A stretch of 64,000 bases of DNA, from positions 62,001-126,000 of the forward strand of contig NZ_JABGNA010000011.1 in NCBI RefSeq assembly GCF_013149275.1, in the 5' to 3' direction. The notes beneath the pieces were generated by a model that saw nothing but the letters and a program-made list of their open reading frames with translations, searched no databases and was not told the origin of the DNA. A program made the translations under genes and the position numbers. Positions 47,001-53,030 of the stretch are shown piece by piece. The stretch is from Mucilaginibacter sp. SG564. GTDB lineage: Bacteria > Bacteroidota > Bacteroidia > Sphingobacteriales > Sphingobacteriaceae. Within the stretch, counting starts at the first letter, position 1, and each line of letters opens with the position of its first letter.

Positions 47001-47212
47001 TTGGGAGTCGTGATATGAAAATTACCCTGCGAGTCGGTAACTGTACCAGTTGATTTACCCAGCTTTGATTTGATGATAACACCAGGTAAGGGTTTATTAC
47101 TATCATCGGTTACCGTACCGGTAACCTTACTTTGGGCATAGGCAACATCCAAAGCCAGCAGCCATACCACTACCGTGATCAGGCCATACTTGAACAAGTA
47201 AAAAGTCTTCAT
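44051..47212 (-). CDS. SusC-type transporter without STN, locus IV
   Basis: Outer-membrane importer of 1053 residues. The signal peptide (about 1-26, ending AYAQ) leads directly into the carboxypeptidase-like regulatory domain (VTGTVTDDSNKPLPGVIIKS); there is no STN domain. The plug has SVLKDAASSAVYGSRAAFG, a variant with AAFG in place of AANG. The barrel ends in ISAKF. Lack of STN agrees with the absence of sigma/fecR genes here; control instead probably comes from the XRE-cupin regulator 560 bases upstream. It is the first gene of the susC-susD-fucosidase operon, with a promoter 35 bases before the start. Confidence 0.93.
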   Translation of the reverse strand: MKTFYLFKYGLITVVVWLLALDVAYAQSKVTGTVTDDSNKPLPGVIIKSKLGKSTGTVTDSQGNFHITTPNKEDVLIFSFVGYVTQEVSVNGANLNVVMKASSSSLNEVVVVGYGSQKKANLTGAVNTISGAVLEDRPIPNVGRGLQGMLPGLTVTSPSGQPGAAPSFNIWGFTSINGGGPLILVDNIVTSDVSNINPDDVASVSVLKDAASSAVYGSRAAFGVVLITTKSGKTGTPKVTYSMNYSLHKITNLPDVVTDPATVVDYKNQAYYSYYGVNLFNSATVAYANARSKDPSLPAATADPADPANYIYAAGNNWFTDLYKPINTSQLHNVTVSGGGDRITYYFSAGYSNQNGVFRDNADYYNRFNIRAKLDMKVTSWLSVYTNTAYNRIIYNQPSLWTSDWTSGDLYHSIGRANTLVPVTNPDGSYTSAGAYIGFLKNGARSNTVTNQPQNTIGFTTSFFNNAWRIKGDYTFRAINDYNQASQLVVPYENGPNQQVFYAGHSNASAYADDNSYQIINIYTEYEKTFGKHYFKGMIGFNQEKNSFNTFSALNNNLITNSVGYLGGTTGATPQVGGSGYQWATRGAFSRLNYSYDNKYLLELDGRYDGSSRFPITQQYTFLPSVSLGWRVSEEPFFKSLTGVVDNLKLRASYGTLGNDQNLGNYQFIPLLGHGTTTNLLGGAQPVTVTPPNLVSPSLTWEKIYNSVAGVDFSLFHKLDVSFNIYQRDTKNMITAGFQLPAVLGASQPKENAADQRTRGWDLSLTYNDKFDLAGRPFNYSLRANVWDSQSIITRYNNPTKYWQGGGYYVGQHVGDIWGLTDLGIFQTDAAAKAAPDQSALMGYYNLNKAGELQYADLNHDGKITLGDGTVANPGDAKVIGNTTPRYNFGAGGNFSWNNFDLSFYFQGVGKASFYPTEGYYWSMFFAPWENVTKNIVNNTWTPQNPNAFYPALKGWREGDAGAWYDLAVPQTRYLYSAAYVRLKNLTVGYSFSLPQLKKIGVDRLRVYFSGEDLWESDHLPQGFDPEGLGGSWGSGKVYPFQRQYSFGISAKF

Positions 47213-47239
47213 TTTTTAACAGTTTAAATTTTAAGTTTT

Positions 47240-47304
47240 GTTTAGTATTTATACAATTATAGACATTATTTGTAAACAAAAAGTAAAGTAATATTAAACT
47301 TTTT
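47240..47304 (-). promoter_or_regulatory. susC promoter element (copy 2)
   Basis: GTTTAGTATTT (47240-47250) and TAATATTAAAC (47289-47299) form an 11-bp inverted repeat with two mismatches, nearly the same span as in copy 1, and both are followed by TTTTT. On the minus strand TATAATTG (47261-47254) fits the -7 box at seven of eight positions, about 42 bases before the susC ATG. Confidence 0.6.
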
Positions 47305-47414
47305 AAATGAAATATCATTTATCTATAAACTAAATCGTTTTGCAAATACAGTTAAGGATGATTTTTAAAATAAAGTATATATAACTGTAAATTAACAATT
47401 TACAAGTAAATTAA

Positions 47415-47434
47415 TTACACAAACGTTTGTGTAA
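47415..47434. promoter_or_regulatory. 20-bp perfect palindrome
   Basis: TTACACAAACGTTTGTGTAA is its own reverse complement. The AAACGTTT core and size resemble sites of LacI- or similar dimeric regulators. It lies about 200 bases upstream of the susC start of locus IV. No LacI-type gene is in view. Confidence 0.6.
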
Positions 47435-47713
47435 ATTATAAACCCAAGAGAAAGAAGATCATTTAACTCACACGAAACAACTGTTTAATTGTTTATAAAT
47501 ACTAAAGAAAAATAAAATCAACAAAACAAAGAAATTTACACCATTTTTTAGATAAAATACATCATGATAAATACAGCAAATTATAGGCTTGAGGAGTACT
47601 TTTTTTCGAAAAAAAGAGCAGACGTTGAAGATATCAGAGATGTAGCGTGAGCAGAATACCTATTAAAATAGCCGACAAAGGCGGCTTCTCTCAAAATTTG
47701 GGATGGAGGTATA

Positions 47714-47745
47714 AAAAAGGTCCGTATTTAAATACGGACCTTTTT
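47714..47745 (-). terminator. Terminator of XRE-cupin gene
   Basis: A 32-base perfect palindrome, AAAAAGGTCCGTATTT followed by its reverse complement, makes a strong hairpin with a T-run on both strands. It lies 30 bases after the regulator's stop codon. Confidence 0.85.
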
Positions 47746-47775
47746 CTAATGCTATTTGACGTGGGTTAGGTACTA

Positions 47776-48357
47776 TCAATCGTTCGAGATGAAATAATAA
47801 ACTACCAGCATGATGGCTTCAGAATCGCCAATGTTAGATAAATTGTGCCCCAAGCGTCCGTCAAAGAAAATGGAATCCCCTTCTTCCAAAACATAGCTTT
47901 TATCTTCTATCAGGTATTCAATTTTACCTTTAATCAGATATTTGTATTCAAAAGCATCGGTAACCACCATTTTATTGCGGCGAGCACCTTTCTTAAGTTC
48001 TAACAACACAAAATCAACAGGGCCTCCCTTTATATTGCGCGTAAGCATTCTTTGGTAGCTAAAACCTTTGGAGGCTTCTTTTTGAATAGGACTGTATTCT
48101 GATGAGCGGATAACGAATACTTTTTCCTGGTGACCACCGGATGAAAGGTCCTTAAAAAATTCCGTCAGGTCGAGATTTAACGATTGAACGATATTCATCA
48201 ATACTGGAAGTGAGGGTATAGTACGGTTATTTTCAATCTGGGATATTAATCCTTTACTAACACCTGCTTTATCTGCCAGTTCCTGAATGGTTATGCGTTT
48301 GTCTTTTCTTATTTCTTTTAAACGGTAGCTGATCTTCAGGATAATATCGTCTTGCAT
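47776..48357 (-). CDS. XRE-cupin transcriptional regulator
   Basis: DNA-binding regulator of 193 residues. Residues about 8-62 form an XRE helix-turn-helix (TIQELADKAGVSKGLISQIE is the core), and residues about 110-190 form a cupin barrel (GKIEYLIEDKSYVLEEGDSI and DGRLGHNLSN) that normally binds a small ligand. Relatives such as PuuR sense amines, so an aminophosphonate is a plausible effector. It lies between the phosphoesterase operon and the susC operon, and is the only non-sigma regulator near the phosphonate genes. Its own -7 box TACTTTTG (48381-48374) overlaps the inverted repeat TTACTTT/AAAGTAA at 48363-48382, which suggests autoregulation. Confidence 0.9.
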   Translation of the reverse strand: MQDDIILKISYRLKEIRKDKRITIQELADKAGVSKGLISQIENNRTIPSLPVLMNIVQSLNLDLTEFFKDLSSGGHQEKVFVIRSSEYSPIQKEASKGFSYQRMLTRNIKGGPVDFVLLELKKGARRNKMVVTDAFEYKYLIKGKIEYLIEDKSYVLEEGDSIFFDGRLGHNLSNIGDSEAIMLVVYYFISND

Positions 48358-48687
48358 AATAGTTACTTTCGCTCAAAAGTAATTAAAATTTCACAATGGT
48401 ACCCGTTACGCTATGCAATGAATAAGGGCAAACGCATTCAAATTTATTTTGACCGATTTAATCCTATAATTTATTCGAATGGCCACACTGGACACTCCGG
48501 CGGAATCAGAAAACAATCAGTAACGAGCCTATAAAATGATGGCTTACACTATTTCAAGGAAAAAACTAATAAATAACTAATTATCAATAATTTAACTACA
48601 TAAAATCCATAAAAAATACAAACCATGCAAACCCACTTTCTAGCAAAATAGCCCTATTTAAACAGTATAAACTATGATAGGATCCAT
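48358..48687. other. Spacer upstream of regulator gene
   Basis: No gene. Its left end holds the regulator promoter with the inverted repeat TTACTTT (48363-48369) and AAAGTAA (48376-48382). The remainder is AT-rich and shows no clear terminator for the phosphoesterase operon, so read-through into the regulator gene is possible. Confidence 0.5.
48363..48382 (-). promoter_or_regulatory. Promoter/operator of XRE-cupin gene
   Basis: Minus-strand TACTTTTG (48381-48374) matches TAnnTTTG, with the ATG 17 bases downstream. TTACTTT and AAAGTAA arms around a six-base spacer cover the box. Confidence 0.5.
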
Positions 48688-49575
48688 TTAATCAAACCCA
48701 TCAGTTACGGGTTTCCCGCGCCAGCTTTGTGGCATTTTCAGTCCAAATATCCAGGCTATAGTAGCAGCTGTATCATAAGTAATGATCACATCTTTTATTT
48801 CGTGATTCTTTTTAACACCTGCACCGTTTATGATCCAGGGTATCTGTATCTCATCCAATGATTTGCCGCCGTGCCCCTTGTTAATACCGCCATGATCGGC
48901 AGTCACCATAATAATGGTCTCGTTTTCGATACCCGCATCTTTTACAGCTTGAACAATCTTCCCTATCCGAGCATCAACCTTTTGCAGTTCTTCATAATAT
49001 GCTGGAGTGCGGTGCCCGATATTATGCCCTACTCCATCTGGCTGACTAACGTGGATGAATGTAAATAACGGCTTTTGCTTTTTGATGACGCTTGCAGCCG
49101 TGTCTACACAGAAATCATCGCCTGCATCGCCACCTGGTATTACCATATCAATAGCATCTTTTTCAATCAGCGGCGCAATACCGTCCCAGCTATAAATGGC
49201 CGCGGTTTTCGCGCCTGGCTTTTGATCACGGATAACACTGAAGATGCTTGGAAAAATACCGTACTTAGTTATTGTTACCGACGGAATTTCCGGAACTTTG
49301 CTATTCCATTCTGTATAGCCGTGCTCTGTTATCCCCGCACCCATTAACATAGATGCCCAATTATCGGCGCTTGAAGATGGCATCACACACCTTGCCTTTA
49401 ACGACCATGAACCTGTCTCCATCAAATGTTTTAAATTGGGCATTTTGGCACCGGGTACAGCATAAGCGCCAAAACCATCGCAGCCTATTAATACTACGTG
49501 TTTTACGTGTTTAACTTGCGCGCTTAATTGTAATGCCAGGCTAAAGAGGCAAATAACTGTCAGTAATCTTTTCAT
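48688..49575 (-). CDS. Exported alkaline-phosphatase-superfamily phosphoesterase
   Basis: Periplasmic phosphodiesterase-like enzyme (NPP/alkaline phosphatase superfamily), 295 residues, with a signal peptide of about 20 residues (LQLSAQ). The superfamily metal ligands are seen: Asp33 (LIGCDGFG), Asp and His in SQPDGVGHNIGH, TADHGG and GHGG. The nucleophile is probably Ser69 in MPSSSADNW, aligned with the threonine of NPP enzymes. The family includes nucleotide pyrophosphatases and phosphonate monoester hydrolases, so it could release a head group from a sugar ester. It is the last of four phosphoesterase genes spaced 20-27 bases apart. Confidence 0.82.
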   Translation of the reverse strand: MKRLLTVICLFSLALQLSAQVKHVKHVVLIGCDGFGAYAVPGAKMPNLKHLMETGSWSLKARCVMPSSSADNWASMLMGAGITEHGYTEWNSKVPEIPSVTITKYGIFPSIFSVIRDQKPGAKTAAIYSWDGIAPLIEKDAIDMVIPGGDAGDDFCVDTAASVIKKQKPLFTFIHVSQPDGVGHNIGHRTPAYYEELQKVDARIGKIVQAVKDAGIENETIIMVTADHGGINKGHGGKSLDEIQIPWIINGAGVKKNHEIKDVIITYDTAATIAWIFGLKMPQSWRGKPVTDGFD

Positions 49576-49595
49576 TTAGTGTTACGCGTTAATAT

Positions 49596-50600
49596 TTATG
49601 AATTAATTTTGATCTTCCTGTCGGATATATAAGGCACTATGGGGTAGATATAGTCAATCGGGTTAACGCCTAATTTCTCAGGCGACGACCCAATAAAAAC
49701 CGATCGCCTGCCTCGTATACTGATCGTTCCCTCCTGATCGATTTCGACCATAGCCCATAGTGGATCTTTATAAGGCACTGTATATTTTACCGCAGGCTTG
49801 GCCTTGTCAACAGCTTCCGAATAGCGAATCTCTTTATATTTATCACCCAGCCATTGGTAGGAGGCGCTATTGATCTGCACGTAGTGTATACCGTTGATCT
49901 GGTTATAATAATCCTGATGATGATGCCCGCTTAGTACTAATATCACTTTGTGCTTATTCTTTTGATTGGCTTGTTCAAGCGTATAGCGCATTAGCGTACC
50001 ATTCTCCAGTCCGCCGGCATCATTATCCAAACCCTGATGACAGCATATTATGGTGGGTAAGGTTGCTCCATCAAGATCTTTCTTTAGCCATTCCACTTGG
50101 GCCGGAGAAATAAAGCGAGCATATCCTGGGGAGCTGTCAGGCGAGGGATTGTGTTCATTTCCATCCAAAACCACAAAGTGAAAACCGTTGATATCAAAAG
50201 AATAAAATTTTGCCTTCGCTTTCCAGAATTCAACCACCTGATCGCGTGTGAATCCACCATCAGTGTCATGGTTGCCAATTACATGATATTTGGGGCCGTT
50301 AAACTTATTCCAAACATCCATTAAAGGAAGGTTCTCCTTTTTGGGAAAGCAAAGGTCTCCCATCTGGATAATAAAATCCGGTTTTTCGGTATTCATATTA
50401 TCAATAAACGCCGATAAACGATCCATCCCATCATATATCAGATCATGGTGCAAATCGGCAATAACACCAAACCTGATCTTTTTATCTTGCGGCTGTAATT
50501 GCAAAGCAACGGGTGAAGCTATCAGCTTTTGAACAGGGGTAATAGCTAATGCACCAATCGTTAGTTTTTGAATAAAAGCCCTTCGATTTTGATTTTTCAT
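49596..50600 (-). CDS. Tat-exported metallophosphoesterase
   Basis: Calcineurin-type phosphoesterase of 334 residues. The N-terminus NRRAFIQKLTIGALAI has the twin-arginine pattern, so it should be exported folded with its metals. The ligands occur in order: IADLHHD (about 46-52), QMGDLC, GNHDTD, CCHQG and the closing GHHHQDYY. The pattern fits an enzyme that acts on phosphodiesters or monoesters of small molecules or glycoconjugates. Its neighbours on both sides are alkaline-phosphatase-superfamily enzymes, 20 and 19 bases away, giving a strictly alternating order of the two folds. The substrate is unknown. Confidence 0.85.
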   Translation of the reverse strand: MKNQNRRAFIQKLTIGALAITPVQKLIASPVALQLQPQDKKIRFGVIADLHHDLIYDGMDRLSAFIDNMNTEKPDFIIQMGDLCFPKKENLPLMDVWNKFNGPKYHVIGNHDTDGGFTRDQVVEFWKAKAKFYSFDINGFHFVVLDGNEHNPSPDSSPGYARFISPAQVEWLKKDLDGATLPTIICCHQGLDNDAGGLENGTLMRYTLEQANQKNKHKVILVLSGHHHQDYYNQINGIHYVQINSASYQWLGDKYKEIRYSEAVDKAKPAVKYTVPYKDPLWAMVEIDQEGTISIRGRRSVFIGSSPEKLGVNPIDYIYPIVPYISDRKIKINS

Positions 50601-50619
50601 GGTATTATATAAACCAAGT

Positions 50620-51717
50620 TTATTTTATTACGCTATCTATAGCCTCGCCAATAGGATTTACCGATGTGAAATTAAAGTCTAATAATTTGGCTATAGTTTT
50701 TGCATACTGGTCCTGATAAATCTGTCCGCTGTTTTTCACTTCGCCCAATGATTTTATTTTAGGTCCGATAGCCATTAACCAGGTATCGTTGGCGTGCGGA
50801 ATACTGGCGCCATGGCTTGTCCATTGCTTTCCTTCTCCCCGCCCATGATCGGGCATCACTATAATGGTGGTATTGTTCTTATAAAAGGGATCTTTTTGCA
50901 TATAGTTCCACAAGCTGCTGATCATTGCGTCGATATTGTGAATGGCATCTAAATACAGATCATAAGTGCCCCCGTGAGCGTGATCGTCGGTATCGGCCAG
51001 GTCAAGGTAAACTACTTTGGGATGTTTAGCGGCGATGTATGATTTGGCAAGCGCGTACGTAGTGGCATCTAAACGCTCACCATCACCCCAAATCTGAGGT
51101 TCATAGTGTTGAATTTCATTGGCCAATTTTTCAGCTTCCGTAAGGTCATTCCCTTTGATATCTTCAAACGGGTTGTTGACCATTAAGCCATTCCGGTTAC
51201 GGTTGATGATTCTGGCTACAGCATCCCAGGAGGCAAAAGCCACCACCTTACCCTTATATCCTTTTTGCTGATCAATAAACTCTAATACATTTTTATTAGG
51301 GTTATCTGGATAATCGTTAGAGTTTACTTTAGGATCGGCATACCCTGTTAAATTTTCATTCCGACCAGGGTATGAGAACCAGTATGGATTTTTCACATTT
51401 ACCAGGCTGCCCAAATCACGGTTGCCATACAATTGCCCATCTTTTGCAAAAACACTCCACACAAAAGGCATTAGCTTAGCTCTTCGCTCCCGCTGATCAT
51501 CAGACCAGTACTTTTTTATTCGCTGAACAGAGTCCTGGGAGTTGTATTTTTTATTCAGTATCAATGCTTTCTCGGCGCCCTGAAAAACTTCGTGCCACCG
51601 CAAACCATCTATAGATACGATGAGGATATTTTCTGCTTTGTCAGCAGGAACTTTTTGGGCCGAAACCGTTACACTGATCAACAGTAGAAACAATAAGGAG
51701 AAGGATGTTTTTTTCAT
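50620..51717 (-). CDS. Exported phosphoesterase, NPP-like
   Basis: Alkaline-phosphatase-superfamily enzyme of 365 residues with a signal peptide (about 1-20, VTVSAQ). Metal-site residues include Asp37 (IVSIDGLRW), DTDDHAHGG, MPDHGRGE and a late SHGASIPH. The nucleophile is probably Ser115 in FSYPGRNENLTG, in place of the threonine of classic NPP enzymes. It is clearly distinct from the shorter paralogue in the same operon, so the two probably cut different bonds. It is separated by 19 bases from the metallophosphoesterase gene downstream and 27 from the one upstream. Confidence 0.82.
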   Translation of the reverse strand: MKKTSFSLLFLLLISVTVSAQKVPADKAENILIVSIDGLRWHEVFQGAEKALILNKKYNSQDSVQRIKKYWSDDQRERRAKLMPFVWSVFAKDGQLYGNRDLGSLVNVKNPYWFSYPGRNENLTGYADPKVNSNDYPDNPNKNVLEFIDQQKGYKGKVVAFASWDAVARIINRNRNGLMVNNPFEDIKGNDLTEAEKLANEIQHYEPQIWGDGERLDATTYALAKSYIAAKHPKVVYLDLADTDDHAHGGTYDLYLDAIHNIDAMISSLWNYMQKDPFYKNNTTIIVMPDHGRGEGKQWTSHGASIPHANDTWLMAIGPKIKSLGEVKNSGQIYQDQYAKTIAKLLDFNFTSVNPIGEAIDSVIK

Positions 51718-51744
51718 TTCAATTAGGATTAAAAGTTCTATTGG

Positions 51745-52671
51745 CTAAGCTTCATATTTGATATACTGGTCATCAAAACTGCCATTGCTATACAAGTTCA
51801 ATATAGAGTATCCCGGCACCGTTTGTTTATAAGAGCTTTTGCCATCGTCGCCCGGTTCCCACCAAAAGCCACTGGCTGCACCGTTACACAAGTAACTTAC
51901 ATCGTTATACCAAACTTTATCTAACAAGTGAATGTGCCCGCTCAGACAAACTTTGATATTTTTGTTTTTATTGAACACTTCAATAAACTTCATAATATCC
52001 AGGTGGTTATAGCTACCGCTTACTTTAAAAGGGCCTATAAAATCAGGTTTATTATCAATAATGCCCGTGCAGCTCAGAAGAGGATAATGTGACATGATCA
52101 ATGTTGGCTTCCCATTGCTGGATTGTACATCTTGCACAAACCAATTCCATTGATCTTCATCCAACATACCCGGACTTTTTGGATGATTGCTATCCAGCAT
52201 AATAAAGTGCCATCCATTTTTATCAAAACTGTAATAGTTATTTTTTAAACCCAGCATTTTTAGCACACCGGGTTTACCAAAAAGTTCATCACCTTTCCCC
52301 TGCCACCACATATCATGATTGCCAAGCACACTGTACATCGGGATATCTTTTACTAATTCAATACTATCCTTCCAACAGTTCCATAATTCAATTACCCTCT
52401 CTTTTTTAATATTATCATAATCTGCCGCGTATATAGAATCACCACCATTCAATATCAGGTCAACCTTATCTTTTTTGATCATTTCCAAGCACTTCTTGAA
52501 ACGGGCTACTGCATTATACTCGGGCCTGATGTGCACATCGGTAATGTGCGCTATCTTTAAAACCCTTTTTTTCTTTTGCTCATAATTTATTGGCGATGCG
52601 GTAACTGTGTTACTTAATACTGCTGCTCCGCTAACCAAGCCGATTTGTTTAATTAGGTCCCGTCTTTTCAT
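51745..52671 (-). CDS. Tat-type metallophosphoesterase
   Basis: First gene of the four-gene phosphoesterase operon. The start KRRDLIKQIGLVSGAAVL is a twin-arginine signal. Calcineurin-type metal motifs follow: ITDVHIRP (about 43-50), NGGDSIY, GNHDMWWQ, MSHYPL and SGHIHLLD. At 308 residues it is a compact member. The promoter 38-77 bases upstream contains the GTTTAGTATTT site shared with the phnA and susC promoters, which links this operon to the phosphonate genes. The enzyme may remove phosphate or a phospho head group from a glycan in the periplasm. Confidence 0.85.
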   Translation of the reverse strand: MKRRDLIKQIGLVSGAAVLSNTVTASPINYEQKKKRVLKIAHITDVHIRPEYNAVARFKKCLEMIKKDKVDLILNGGDSIYAADYDNIKKERVIELWNCWKDSIELVKDIPMYSVLGNHDMWWQGKGDELFGKPGVLKMLGLKNNYYSFDKNGWHFIMLDSNHPKSPGMLDEDQWNWFVQDVQSSNGKPTLIMSHYPLLSCTGIIDNKPDFIGPFKVSGSYNHLDIMKFIEVFNKNKNIKVCLSGHIHLLDKVWYNDVSYLCNGAASGFWWEPGDDGKSSYKQTVPGYSILNLYSNGSFDDQYIKYEA

Positions 52672-52708
52672 ACATATAGTTTGTAATTAGAATTGGCGCT
52701 GTCGATGT

Positions 52709-52748
52709 CAAATATAAATACTAAACATTAAGTTTACAAATACTATAC
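52709..52748 (-). promoter_or_regulatory. Phosphoesterase-operon promoter element (copy 3)
   Basis: On the minus strand TTTG (52740-52737) and TATATTTG (52716-52709) are 20 bases apart, an exact fit to the -33/-7 consensus. ATAAATACTAAAC (52714-52726) is the same site found in copies 1 and 2, and CAAATACTATAC (52737-52748) matches the distal arm of copy 1 at 11 of 12 positions. The two sites are in direct, not inverted, order here. Confidence 0.65.
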
Positions 52749-52930
52749 AAAAATTAATACATTTTAGTAATTTATTTAACATGGTAAGCTTCAAATCAAA
52801 GGAGATCTGCATTTTTGAAAGTATAGCTGTAAAAAGGCGATTCCTGTGTATTAACGTTAGCTTAATGATAGAAGTGACTTTAATATCGTGATAATTATTT
52901 ATGCTCGTGTTATAACCGGCTGCAAGGTAA

Positions 52931-52964
52931 AAAAGGGCCTAAACAACATAGTTTAGGCCCTTTT
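52931..52964 (-). terminator. Terminator of locus V operon
   Basis: AAAAGGGCCTAAAC (52931-52944) is the exact reverse complement of GTTTAGGCCCTTTT (52951-52964), loop AACATA. It works in both directions and lies 67 bases after the GH2 stop. Confidence 0.88.
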
Positions 52965-53030
52965 ATTTCATCAATAATTAAAGGAGATTTTATAAGATCA
53001 AACCGATTTATCCAATTATGTACATTTTAC

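Larger units (their letters stand above)
47213..47775. other. Control region between susC and regulator gene
   Basis: No gene. From right to left it holds the regulator's terminator (47714-47745), a further half-site ATAAATACTAAAG (47495-47507), a 20-bp palindrome (47415-47434) and the susC promoter element (47240-47304). It is AT-rich throughout. Confidence 0.65.
52672..53030. other. Spacer with promoter and terminator
   Basis: No gene. It holds the phosphoesterase promoter element (52709-52748) at one end and the terminator of the locus V operon (52931-52964) at the other. Confidence 0.65.
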
